The notes beneath the pieces were generated by a model. That model saw nothing but the letters and a program-made list of their open reading frames with translations, did not search any database and was not told the origin of the DNA. Position numbers and translations under genes: made by a program. From Actinomycetota bacterium (GTDB lineage Bacteria > Actinomycetota > Actinomycetes > Nanopelagicales > Nanopelagicaceae): 6,827 nt of DNA. Numbering within the stretch: the first letter of the stretch is position 1; each line of letters begins with the position of its first letter. The stretch covers positions 1-6,827 of the forward strand of contig JABMMO010000091.1 in the NCBI GenBank assembly GCA_013205455.1, written 5' to 3'. This document shows, in pieces, positions 1 to 6,366 of the stretch.

Positions 1-1277
1 GATCTGCCTTCAAGTTAGCTTACGATGATACGATTTCGCCGCGATTGGATTTACAATCTCATCCTGATCTAATCGGTAATTTTATGTTTAACAATACTGA
101 GCGAGACACTAGAACGGAAGATGCTAAGGATTTATTAATTCCTGAAAAAGATATGTCGCGGATACAAGCGTTAGAAAAGAAAGAGAGAAGCGCACTTACA
201 TCTGATAAGCCACTCTCTGGCGCAAAAGCAATTACATTTCGAGATGCAATTTTTGAAGCGATTTTTTTTCACATCAAACATGATCCAAAATTGGTTTTGT
301 TTGGCGAGGAAAATCGCGATTGGGATGGCGCTTTCGGTGTTTATAAAGGTTTGACCGAGATTTTACCGCGACATAGATTATTCAATACGGCAATTGCCGA
401 AGCTGCAATTGTAGGAGCAGGAGTCGGGTATGCAATGGCTGGAGGCCGCGCCCTTGTTGAACTTATGTATGCGGACTTCATTGGCCGTGCCGGCGATGAA
501 ATATTTAATCAGATGTCCAAGTGGCAGGCTATGTCTGGTGGTTTATTGCAAATTCCATTAGTTGTTCGGGTTTCGGTAGGGAGTAAATATGGAGCGCAAC
601 ACTCACAGGACTGGTCCTCTCTTCTTACCAATATACCTGGATTAAAAATTGTTTATCCCGCAACTGCTTTTGATGCCAAAGGCTTAATGTCAACTGCGTT
701 AGCAGGAAATGATCCAGTAATCTTTTTCGAGAATCAGCGATTATATGATGCAGTCGAAACTTTACAGAGCAAAGGAGTTCCAAAAAATGATTATCGCATT
801 GAAATTGGAAAATCCTTTAGAGTTAAAGAAGGCAAGCATCTTACAATTTTCACTGTTGGCGCTACTTTAATCAGGGCTTTAGAAGTTAGAAATTTATTGT
901 TAGAAAATTGGAATATTGAAGCTGAGATTATTGATGCCCGGAGTATGGTGCCTTTTGATCCTGATTTATTAATCGAATCAGTAAAGAAGACAAAAAATCT
1001 TATTTGCCTTTCCGACTCGGTTGACCGAGGTAATTGGATGCATTATGTTTCAAGTTTGATCTATTCATCATGTTTTAAAGATCTTGCAAAGCCAATAACG
1101 GTTTTAGCCGCTCCTAATTGGATCACTCCTGGTGCGGATCAGGAGTGGAATTATTTATTGACTGCGCTAGATGTGCTCGCTACCATAAACTCAAAAATAA
1201 TAGCGCTAGAAGGTTTCAAAAATAATCGAAAAATTGCTGAATTTGAAGGCATTTTACGAGCAAAATTAGGAATATAG
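1..1277 (+). CDS. 2-oxoacid dehydrogenase E1 component, beta-type half of a probable alpha-beta fusion (5' end outside window)
   Basis: TPP-dependent E1-type enzyme; in this family the protein decarboxylates a 2-oxoacid and passes the acyl group to an E2 lipoyl protein. The frame is open from base 3 to the TAG at 1275-1277. A TTG at 45 and ATGs at 84 and 153 are in frame, but none has a convincing ribosome site. The first ~74 visible residues look like a polar linker, so I read this as the end of a fused alpha-beta chain. Counting from the TTG at 45, the pyrimidine-binding half spans about residues 62-235: GEENRDWDGAFG (87-98), the TAIAE glutamate (residue 119, bases 399-401, expected to activate the TPP aminopyrimidine), the AQHSQD histidine (186, bases 600-602) and ENQRLYD (229-235). 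A transketolase-C-like domain follows (~255-385). The substrate is unknown: branched-chain 2-oxoacid, pyruvate and acetoin types are all possible. No E2 or E3 gene is in the window. A standalone beta subunit starting upstream of the window is the alternative. Confidence 0.88.
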   Translation, partial: SAFKLAYDDTISPRLDLQSHPDLIGNFMFNNTERDTRTEDAKDLLIPEKDMSRIQALEKKERSALTSDKPLSGAKAITFRDAIFEAIFFHIKHDPKLVLFGEENRDWDGAFGVYKGLTEILPRHRLFNTAIAEAAIVGAGVGYAMAGGRALVELMYADFIGRAGDEIFNQMSKWQAMSGGLLQIPLVVRVSVGSKYGAQHSQDWSSLLTNIPGLKIVYPATAFDAKGLMSTALAGNDPVIFFENQRLYDAVETLQSKGVPKNDYRIEIGKSFRVKEGKHLTIFTVGATLIRALEVRNLLLENWNIEAEIIDARSMVPFDPDLLIESVKKTKNLICLSDSVDRGNWMHYVSSLIYSSCFKDLAKPITVLAAPNWITPGADQEWNYLLTALDVLATINSKIIALEGFKNNRKIAEFEGILRAKLGI

Positions 1278-1293
1278 AATGAGCAAGAACGAC

Positions 1294-1300
1294 AGAAAGG
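1294..1300 (+). promoter_or_regulatory. Ribosome binding site for the SIS isomerase
   Basis: AGAAAGG lies in the 33-base gap after the E1 stop and ends 10 bases before the ATG at 1311. A second in-frame ATG at 1317 would be 16 bases away, so 1311 is preferred, although the spacing is rather long. Confidence 0.5.
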
Positions 1301-1310
1301 TTAATTTTCA

Positions 1311-1937
1311 ATGGGGATGTTAGAAGACAAAACATTAGTGATCGCTCATCTGCAATCCGCTTTAAAGGCATTGAGCGAAATTGAGAAGCATGATTTCCAA
1401 AGCGTCCTTGACGTGGCGAAGATAATAGAAACTAAGAACGGAAAAGTTTTTGTATCTGGAATTGGCACTTCTGGCACTACAGCGCGCAGAATGGCGCACC
1501 TACTTTCGGTTACAGGCACCCCTGCAATCTATTTACACCCAGCAGATGGTTTACATGGATCTGTTGCAGCAATCGAAAAGAACGATGTGCTAATCGCATT
1601 GAGTAAGGGTGGAAAAAGTGCTGAGTTAATCAAATTTACGCAATTGGCTAAAGATTATGGTGCTTCGATAATTGTGCTCACTGAATCTTCAAACTCTCCA
1701 TTGGCAAAGCTTGCTGATGTTGTGGTTTCACTTCCGGAGGTTGCACATCCTGCCGATCCAGCAAGCATGATCGCAATGACATCTACGCTAGCAATTAGTT
1801 TGTGGGGAGATTGTTTATCACTACTTCTAATGAGTCATAGCGGGTATGGATGGGATCAAATTTTGAAGTCGCATCCAGCGGGCGCAGTAGGTGAAGCTGG
1901 CTTAACTGAATCTGCCAAATGGGAAAAGAATAAATGA
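1311..1937 (+). CDS. SIS-domain sugar-phosphate isomerase, arabinose-5-phosphate isomerase-like, no CBS domains
   Basis: Cytoplasmic aldose/ketose phosphate isomerase fold. The 208 residues form one SIS domain; the two C-terminal CBS domains of full-length KdsD/GutQ (about 320-330 aa) are absent. Visible motifs are the phosphate loop GIGTSG (50-55), HPADGLHG (76-83), ALSKGGKSAEL (96-106), a GDCLS segment (166-170) matching the KdsD GDALA, and SHPAGAVG (187-194). By hand alignment to E. coli KdsD, catalytic His88, Glu111 and His193 correspond to His82, Glu105 and His188, but catalytic Lys59 is Thr53. The usual SNSGE loop reads SKGGK. The fold and family are clear; the substrate is not. Arabinose 5-phosphate/ribulose 5-phosphate is the nearest model. 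The HPA-HG and SHP-G motifs argue against 6-phospho-3-hexuloisomerase. The last codons overlap the kinase start by ATGA, suggesting translational coupling and a shared pathway. Confidence 0.85.
   Translation: MGMLEDKTLVIAHLQSALKALSEIEKHDFQSVLDVAKIIETKNGKVFVSGIGTSGTTARRMAHLLSVTGTPAIYLHPADGLHGSVAAIEKNDVLIALSKGGKSAELIKFTQLAKDYGASIIVLTESSNSPLAKLADVVVSLPEVAHPADPASMIAMTSTLAISLWGDCLSLLLMSHSGYGWDQILKSHPAGAVGEAGLTESAKWEKNK
1934..1937 (+). other. ATGA start-stop overlap joining isomerase and kinase
   Basis: The kinase ATG (1934-1936) overlaps the isomerase TGA (1935-1937). A modest purine-rich GGGAAAAG at 1921-1928 precedes it. This arrangement normally gives coupled translation. Confidence 0.8.
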
Positions 1938-3367
1938 AAACAGTATTAGGAATCGATTGTTCAACTCAGTCATCAACCGTTGTCGAGCGAAACCTGGATA
2001 CCGGAGAGACTATTAGTGTTTCTAAATCACCTCATCCAGTAACTCATCCACCTAACAGTGAGCAGCATCCCGAATCATGGTGGAGTGCATTTAAAGAGAA
2101 TTTGAAAGACATAGATAGGTCACGAGTTACGGCTATGTCAGTTGCTGGACAAGGCCATGGACTTGTGGTTTTGGACTCGGAAAACCAAATCATTCGGCCA
2201 GCAAAACTTTGGAATGACACCACCTCAACAAAACAATCTGAAGAATTAATAAATTCAATTGGAGTAGAAAAATTAGTAAAGAAATATGGCAGTGTGCCTT
2301 TAGCGGCATTTACGATTACAAAACTTGCTTGGCTTCGTGAGAACGAGCTTGAAAATTTTAATAAAATAGCTAAAGTTATGCTGCCTCATGATTATTTTAA
2401 TTATAAATTCACAAATATAGCTACTACTGATCGAAGTGATGCAACTGGTACAGGTTATTTTGATATAAATACTGATGCTTGGGATTTAGATGGATTGAAC
2501 CGTATTGATAAAAAAGAGAATTGGGCTTCTTTTTTGCCTAAAGTTTTAAAACCAGATGAAATAGCAGGAAGAATTACCCAAAAAATTGCAAAGGAATTAG
2601 AGTTAAACGAAGATGTAATTATTGGATCGGGAAGTAATGATAATCAAGCGAGCGCACTTGCTTATGGTGTTATAAATCCTGGTGACTTGATGATTTCATT
2701 AGGTACATCTGGCACTGCTTTCTCTCCAAGTCTTAAATCAGTCGTAGATGAATCCGGCATCATTTCTTGCATGGCACATACTGTTTCTGGATTTTTACCA
2801 TTAATATGCACATTAAATGCCACCAAGGTCACGGACTTAACTGCAGCTTTGCTTGGTGTGTCCGTTACCGATTTAAGCTCAATGGCTTTAGAAGGTAGCT
2901 CAAAATCTGATAGACCAGTGATGCGCCCCTGGATAGATGGTGAACGAACGCCAAATAGACCCAATTCACGGGCACTTCTAACAAATATTGATAATCAGAT
3001 AACTCGAAATGATTTAGCCCGTGCCGCCTTCGAAGGTGTAATTTTTGGGATTTTAAATGGAGTAAATAAGTTAAAAAGTTTCGGAATTCAAACTAATCGA
3101 ATAATAGTTACTGGAGGAGGATCCAAATCTAATGCGTATTTACAATTTTTAGCTGATGCGCTGGATATGCCGATATATACCGCTCCATTTGAAGATGCCG
3201 CCGGATCTGGTGCAGCCGTTCAAGCAGCCGCAGCCGTCTTGAATTTAAGTTTACGTGATTTGGTCCCAGAGTGGATGCCAAAGCTTCAACAGAGTGCAGA
3301 GCCGCGCAAGAATCAAAATATGAATCATGTTATGGAGAGATTTAGCGAACTACTAGAAATTTCTTAA
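1934..3367 (+). CDS. xylB: Xylulokinase-type FGGY carbohydrate kinase
   Basis: ATP-dependent ketose kinase; the nearest family role is D-xylulose to D-xylulose 5-phosphate in the cytoplasm. At 477 aa the length is normal for XylB. Both FGGY actin-like domains are complete. The first holds GIDCSTQ with Asp8 (6-12), GQGHGLV (72-78), LWNDTTS (92-98) and DRSDATGTGYFD (166-177). The second holds GSNDNQAS with the expected catalytic base Asp236 (233-240), LGTSG for phosphate contacts (256-260), the sugar-side DGERTP segment (335-340), and the adenine-binding GGGSKSN (394-400) with GSGAAVQAA (424-432). LWND and GERTP favour xylulokinase over glycerol, ribulose or rhamnulose kinases. The usual GQMHG or GQQHG motif reads GQGHG, a change next to the sugar-binding His75, so a related ketose such as D-apulose is possible. 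The gene is coupled to the isomerase upstream, and the M42 gene follows 52 bases downstream. The symbol is a family label. Confidence 0.88.
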   Translation: MKTVLGIDCSTQSSTVVERNLDTGETISVSKSPHPVTHPPNSEQHPESWWSAFKENLKDIDRSRVTAMSVAGQGHGLVVLDSENQIIRPAKLWNDTTSTKQSEELINSIGVEKLVKKYGSVPLAAFTITKLAWLRENELENFNKIAKVMLPHDYFNYKFTNIATTDRSDATGTGYFDINTDAWDLDGLNRIDKKENWASFLPKVLKPDEIAGRITQKIAKELELNEDVIIGSGSNDNQASALAYGVINPGDLMISLGTSGTAFSPSLKSVVDESGIISCMAHTVSGFLPLICTLNATKVTDLTAALLGVSVTDLSSMALEGSSKSDRPVMRPWIDGERTPNRPNSRALLTNIDNQITRNDLARAAFEGVIFGILNGVNKLKSFGIQTNRIIVTGGGSKSNAYLQFLADALDMPIYTAPFEDAAGSGAAVQAAAAVLNLSLRDLVPEWMPKLQQSAEPRKNQNMNHVMERFSELLEIS

Positions 3368-3371
3368 AGAC

Positions 3372-3380
3372 TGTTATAAA
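3372..3380 (+). promoter_or_regulatory. Possible extended -10 promoter element upstream of the M42 gene
   Basis: TGTTATAAA has the TGn-TATAAA form of an extended -10 box, followed by AATATGG. It would place a start near 3387, about 33 bases before the M42 ATG. I see no good -35 box. The region is AT-rich, so chance is a real explanation. If used, it would allow the M42 gene to be expressed separately from the kinase. Confidence 0.25.
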
Positions 3381-3410
3381 ATATGGACATTCAAGTTTCT
3401 AATAAATCAG

Positions 3411-3416
3411 AAAGGA
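3411..3416 (+). promoter_or_regulatory. Ribosome binding site for the M42 gene
   Basis: AAAGGA sits three bases before the ATG at 3420. It is the clearest Shine-Dalgarno match on the plus strand here, although closer to the start than usual, and it supports 3420 as the start. Confidence 0.6.
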
Positions 3417-3419
3417 ATC

Positions 3420-4511
3420 ATGAAAATTGATGAGCGTCTAGAAAAATATTGTTTAATTCCAGCACTCTCTGGTTTTGAAGAACCAATCATGCAAGCGCTC
3501 CTTAAAGATTTAAAAGAATTTTCTGATGAATTGAGAACAGATACTCTCGGAAACGTAATTGCCACTATAAAATCTAAGAAGCCAACAAAAAATAGTTTGA
3601 TGATTTTTGCTCATATGGATCAAATTGGGATGGTTGTTAAGAGCATTAACGCTGCTGGTTTTTTGACAGTGGAACGAGTTGGCGGAGTACCGGAACGTAT
3701 TCTCGCTGGAAAAGCTGTTGTTATTCAAACGGAAAATAAAGAAATAGTTAATGGCGTAATTGGGACATTTCCACATCACTTTACCCCTGATGATAAAAAA
3801 TATGTTGTGCAACCAGTAGGTAATATTTATATAGATATCGGAGCTAAGAACCAGAGCGAAGTTTTGAAAATGGGTGTAAATATCGGTGCTCCGGTTATGT
3901 ATGAACCGGCTTTTAGAAAATTAGCTAACAAAAGAGTAGCTGCAACCAGTATGGATGATCGTGGAGGCTGCGCGGTAATAGTGGAAGTTGCCAAAGCTCT
4001 TTTCAAGTCGAGGCCCAATGTAGATGTTTATATAGTAGGAAGTGTGCAAGAAGAATTTAATTTACGCGGTGCAATGGTCGCTGCTCAACAATTGTTGCCG
4101 ACCGCGGCAATTAGTATAGATCTTGCAGTTGCTTGCGATACTCCAGATATGAATGGTAAAAATTCTTTGACCTTAGGGGCAGGTCCAGTGATGGGAATGT
4201 ACTCATTTCATGGCAGAGGCACTTTAAATGGTCTAATACCGCATCCAAAAATGGTTTCTTTAGTTGTAAGTGCTGCAAATAGTTTAGGAATATCTTTGCA
4301 ACGGCATGCAAGCGTGGGTGCTCTTACCGATGCTTCATACGTCCAGCTAGTAGGAAACGGTGTGGCATGCATAGATTTAGCCTGGCCAACTCGTTATACA
4401 CATACTGGAATCGAAACATCGCAGATTTCTGATCTAGAAGAATTAGCAAAGTTAGTTACGAATGTGGCTCAAATTTTTCCAGCAAATTTTGAACCTGCTC
4501 GCGGAAAGTAA
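3420..4511 (+). CDS. M42-family metallo-aminopeptidase-like protein (FrvX/SgcX type)
   Basis: M42 enzymes are dinuclear metal peptidases that form large tetrahedral cytoplasmic assemblies and trim N-terminal residues from peptides. The 363 aa match the usual length (~340-370). All expected metal and catalytic positions are present: AHMDQIG (His65, Asp67), SMDDRGG (Asp179/Asp180, bridging aspartate), VQEEFNLRGA (Glu211 general base, Glu212 metal ligand), SIDLAVACD (Asp234/Asp240), and RYTHTGIE (His328). The insert between about residues 70 and 165 fits the PDZ-like dimerisation domain of the family. No signal peptide is visible. Several M42 paralogues (FrvX and SgcX in E. coli) lie in sugar-transport operons, and their real substrates are uncertain. 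Older annotations call such proteins endoglucanase or cellulase; nothing here supports that. The position after a ketose kinase and opposite a BtpA/SgcQ gene favours the SgcX-like subgroup. A plain peptide-scavenging role remains possible. Confidence 0.88.
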   Translation: MKIDERLEKYCLIPALSGFEEPIMQALLKDLKEFSDELRTDTLGNVIATIKSKKPTKNSLMIFAHMDQIGMVVKSINAAGFLTVERVGGVPERILAGKAVVIQTENKEIVNGVIGTFPHHFTPDDKKYVVQPVGNIYIDIGAKNQSEVLKMGVNIGAPVMYEPAFRKLANKRVAATSMDDRGGCAVIVEVAKALFKSRPNVDVYIVGSVQEEFNLRGAMVAAQQLLPTAAISIDLAVACDTPDMNGKNSLTLGAGPVMGMYSFHGRGTLNGLIPHPKMVSLVVSAANSLGISLQRHASVGALTDASYVQLVGNGVACIDLAWPTRYTHTGIETSQISDLEELAKLVTNVAQIFPANFEPARGK

Positions 4512-4520
4512 TTTAATTAC
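4508..4520 (+). repeat. Small AT-rich inverted repeat across the convergent stop codons
   Basis: GTAAT-TTA-ATTAC forms a perfect 5-bp palindrome with a 3-base centre, covering both stop codons (TAA at 4509-4511 plus strand, TAA read from 4519-4517 minus strand). It is too short and AT-rich to be a convincing intrinsic terminator, but it is the only symmetric element in the 5-base gap. Confidence 0.3.
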
Positions 4521-5326
4521 AAATTACGAATACGGTTTGCTTCCAGAATAAATTCTTTTACACGCAGCGGATCCACGGGGTTAAAAGTTTTTCCGTCTAT
4601 TTTTAGACTACTTCCCACGATTGCTCCATTAGAAATTGCAAGAGTTTCAGCTAGGTTTTCAATCTTAACTCCAGTATTAGCGAGAATTGGAGTGTTTTTT
4701 ACAACTTTTTGTGCTTCCTTTAAATGCTCTGCGTCAAAAGCCACCCCAGCAACTGGTCCCGAAATTAAAATTGCATCAAAACCAAAATATTCCGCAGCTG
4801 TTGCGAGTTGAGCTACCGAACGACCTGCCAACGCCGTTGCAAATTCTGGAACTATATTTGTGAATAAGGCAATGTGTTCCGCCTTTAGTCGAGTACGTGT
4901 TTGCGTAACAAGAGCAGGGTCTGGAGATAAAAGGCCCATGTCCGTTGCGAACGATCCACACATCACCTCCCTTACAAAGTTCGCGCCTGTTGCAGCAGCG
5001 GTTTCAATTGAGGCAATTGGATCCCAAAGTAAGTTAACGCCAAATGGCATCTTGATTGAGTCATAAAGTGAACCAATTAAAAAACCCGCCCAAGCAGATA
5101 CTTCCGAACTTAGTTTTGTGGTGTACGGAAGGTCACTTTCATTGCAGAAGAGTAATCCGTCAACTCCACCTGATTGCAGGGCAAGCACATCTTGCTTTAC
5201 TGATTGAATAAATTGAATTAAGTCAACCCTATGTTGCGCTTGTGGCTGTCCAGGTGAAGCAGGCAAGTGCACCATGCCAATAATTGGTTTGTCTGTACTA
5301 AAAATCTTTTTGAATTTATTATTCAT
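4517..5326 (-). CDS. BtpA/SgcQ-family TIM-barrel protein
   Basis: The family is named after cyanobacterial BtpA, linked to photosystem I assembly or stability, and includes E. coli SgcQ in a putative sugar operon. Its reaction outside phototrophs is not known to me. The 269 aa are typical. Family motifs in order are IGMVHLPASPG (16-26), GVDGLLFCNESDLPY (54-68), FGVNLLWDP (95-103), NFVREVMCG (116-124), ILISGP (186-191), PILANTGV (213-220), IVGSSLKIDG (236-245), and a C-terminal DP-R-F segment (252-259). The alternating strand and helix pattern suits a phosphate-binding (beta/alpha)8 barrel. There is no signal peptide or membrane segment. The ATG at 5326 has a good ribosome site. It lies 41 bases after the transketolase C gene, so probably in the same operon. 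Nothing else here suggests photosynthesis, so a sugar-phosphate-related role is more likely than photosystem assembly. That is inference from context. Confidence 0.88.
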   Translation of the reverse strand: MNNKFKKIFSTDKPIIGMVHLPASPGQPQAQHRVDLIQFIQSVKQDVLALQSGGVDGLLFCNESDLPYTTKLSSEVSAWAGFLIGSLYDSIKMPFGVNLLWDPIASIETAAATGANFVREVMCGSFATDMGLLSPDPALVTQTRTRLKAEHIALFTNIVPEFATALAGRSVAQLATAAEYFGFDAILISGPVAGVAFDAEHLKEAQKVVKNTPILANTGVKIENLAETLAISNGAIVGSSLKIDGKTFNPVDPLRVKEFILEANRIRNL

Positions 5327-5330
5327 CTTA

Positions 5331-5337
5331 TTCCCTT
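5331..5337 (-). promoter_or_regulatory. Ribosome binding site for the BtpA-family gene
   Basis: On the minus strand AAGGGAA ends four bases before the ATG at 5326-5324. It fixes the start and shows independent ribosome entry after the 41-base gap from the transketolase stop. Confidence 0.6.
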
Positions 5338-5367
5338 ATTTAGTAGGTTTATTTTTAACATTATGGT

Positions 5368-6366
5368 TTAGAGACCTTCTGCAACGTTTGCATTTAGTTC
5401 ACTTCTCTTAGCCAAAAGATCCAAGTTATCATCTTTTGGAGCTAAAGATTTTCCGTATGCATAAAAAATTTCTTTTTTAAGGCGATTAGCATCGATTGCG
5501 TAATATTTAAGGAGATACTCAAAACTACCACCATGAGTAAAGGTGTCTTGAATCCCAATTGTAATTAGAGTTGGCCCCGGAAACTTAGCAAGTCGCATCG
5601 CAGTCGCACTCGCCAACCCGCTTTCGACTAAATGATTTTCTAGAGTGATTACAACTTTTGCTTTTGCGATAGCTGCGAAAAGTGCCTGGTCTCCAAAAGG
5701 CTTTAAAGTATTTATACAAATTAATCCAAGGTCATTAAATTCCGCACGCAGGCTTTCAACTGTTTCAATCGCCATTGCAGTTAGGGAGCCAGTAACTAGT
5801 ACTAGCACTCTATCTCCGGCAAAAATTTCTCTAGACTTTCCCACTTCAAATGGTTCTTTGAATAACCTTGGCACCATTCCCCTAAGACTTCTGATGTATA
5901 CCGGACCAGGCATGTCAAATACTCCATCAATAACTGTCTCCATATCAGTGGCATCAGCTGCTTCAATAACAGTCATGTTTGGTAGCTGTTTCATTAAACC
6001 AATGTCATCAGTGGCTTGATGTGAAACACCGCCTGGAGTGGTTAACCCAGGCAGAAAACCAAATAAACGCACCGGTAGATTCGGGTAAGCAATTGTTAGT
6101 GCTATCTGTTCGTATGGGCGCCTGGTAGTGAAAACCGCAAAGCTTGGAAAGATTGGAATAAGGCCCTCTCTAGCTAGGCCAGATAGAGCCAAAACTAGAC
6201 CTTGTTCAGCCATTCCTGCGGAAATAAATCTATCCGGAAATATGCTTGCAAATTCATCTGCTTCACAACTAGCAGTTAGATCATTGGTAACTACCACGAC
6301 ATTTTCATGTGCCATTCCGTGCTTTACTAATGCGGACGCAAATGGTTTAACAATTATTTCATTCAT
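5368..6366 (-). CDS. Transketolase, C-terminal subunit (pyrimidine-binding and C-terminal domains)
   Basis: Second half of a split transketolase; it pairs with the gene just upstream to transfer a ketol unit between sugar phosphates. The 332 aa are in the usual range (~300-340) for the stand-alone C subunit. The pyrimidine-binding domain (about 5-165) has SAGMAEQ with the expected TPP-activating Glu54, PGGVSHQATDDIG (111-123, with His116 at the position of the E. coli phosphate-site histidine), LPNMTVIEAADATD (128-141) and PVYIRSLRG (155-163, candidate phosphate-binding arginines Arg159 and Arg162). The C-terminal domain (about 185-300) contains TLENHLVESG (241-250). A polar tail of ~30 residues follows. 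The start overlaps the upstream stop by ATGA and has no Shine-Dalgarno sequence, so translation is probably coupled. 1-Deoxyxylulose-5-phosphate synthase is excluded because that is a single chain. Substrate pair unknown: ordinary Xu5P/R5P, or a specialised ketose phosphate. Confidence 0.9.
   Translation of the reverse strand: MNEIIVKPFASALVKHGMAHENVVVVTNDLTASCEADEFASIFPDRFISAGMAEQGLVLALSGLAREGLIPIFPSFAVFTTRRPYEQIALTIAYPNLPVRLFGFLPGLTTPGGVSHQATDDIGLMKQLPNMTVIEAADATDMETVIDGVFDMPGPVYIRSLRGMVPRLFKEPFEVGKSREIFAGDRVLVLVTGSLTAMAIETVESLRAEFNDLGLICINTLKPFGDQALFAAIAKAKVVITLENHLVESGLASATAMRLAKFPGPTLITIGIQDTFTHGGSFEYLLKYYAIDANRLKKEIFYAYGKSLAPKDDNLDLLAKRSELNANVAEGL
6363..6366 (-). other. ATGA start-stop overlap joining the two transketolase subunits
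   Basis: On the minus strand the C-subunit ATG (6366-6364) overlaps the N-subunit TGA (6365-6363). No purine-rich ribosome site precedes it, so coupled translation giving equal amounts of the two subunits is likely. Confidence 0.8.

Noticed and set aside
45..47. TTG as the start of the E1-type gene
   Set aside because: No ribosome site precedes it and the frame stays open to the window edge, so it is more likely an internal leucine codon of a fusion.
1279..1323. 14-codon reading frame between E1 and the isomerase
   Set aside because: It has no ribosome site and overlaps the isomerase start out of frame; composition is unremarkable, so it is probably chance.
2662..2964. 100-residue minus-strand open frame inside the kinase gene
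   Set aside because: It is the antisense shadow of a kinase region with intact family motifs; no family features of its own.
3383..3430. 15-codon reading frame overlapping the M42 start
   Set aside because: No ribosome site and no recognisable peptide; expected by chance in an AT-rich gap.
3420..4511. Endoglucanase/cellulase identity for the M42 gene
   Set aside because: This is an old annotation habit for the family; the metal-binding His, Asp and Glu set seen here is that of M42 aminopeptidases and no glycosidase motif is present.
4595..4608. GTCTA-TTTT-TAGAC hairpin as a terminator for the plus-strand group
   Set aside because: The stem is only five AT-rich pairs, has no following T-run outside the loop, and lies inside the BtpA-family coding sequence (the conserved KIDG region).
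5323..5361. 12-codon minus-strand reading frame ending at the BtpA-family ATG
   Set aside because: It ends in an ATGA overlap that could suggest coupling, but it lacks a ribosome site and any pattern, so I treat it as chance.
5645..6019. 124-residue plus-strand open frame inside the transketolase C gene
   Set aside because: It lies opposite a well-conserved transketolase domain and shows low-complexity Ser/Ala/Thr-rich shadow composition.
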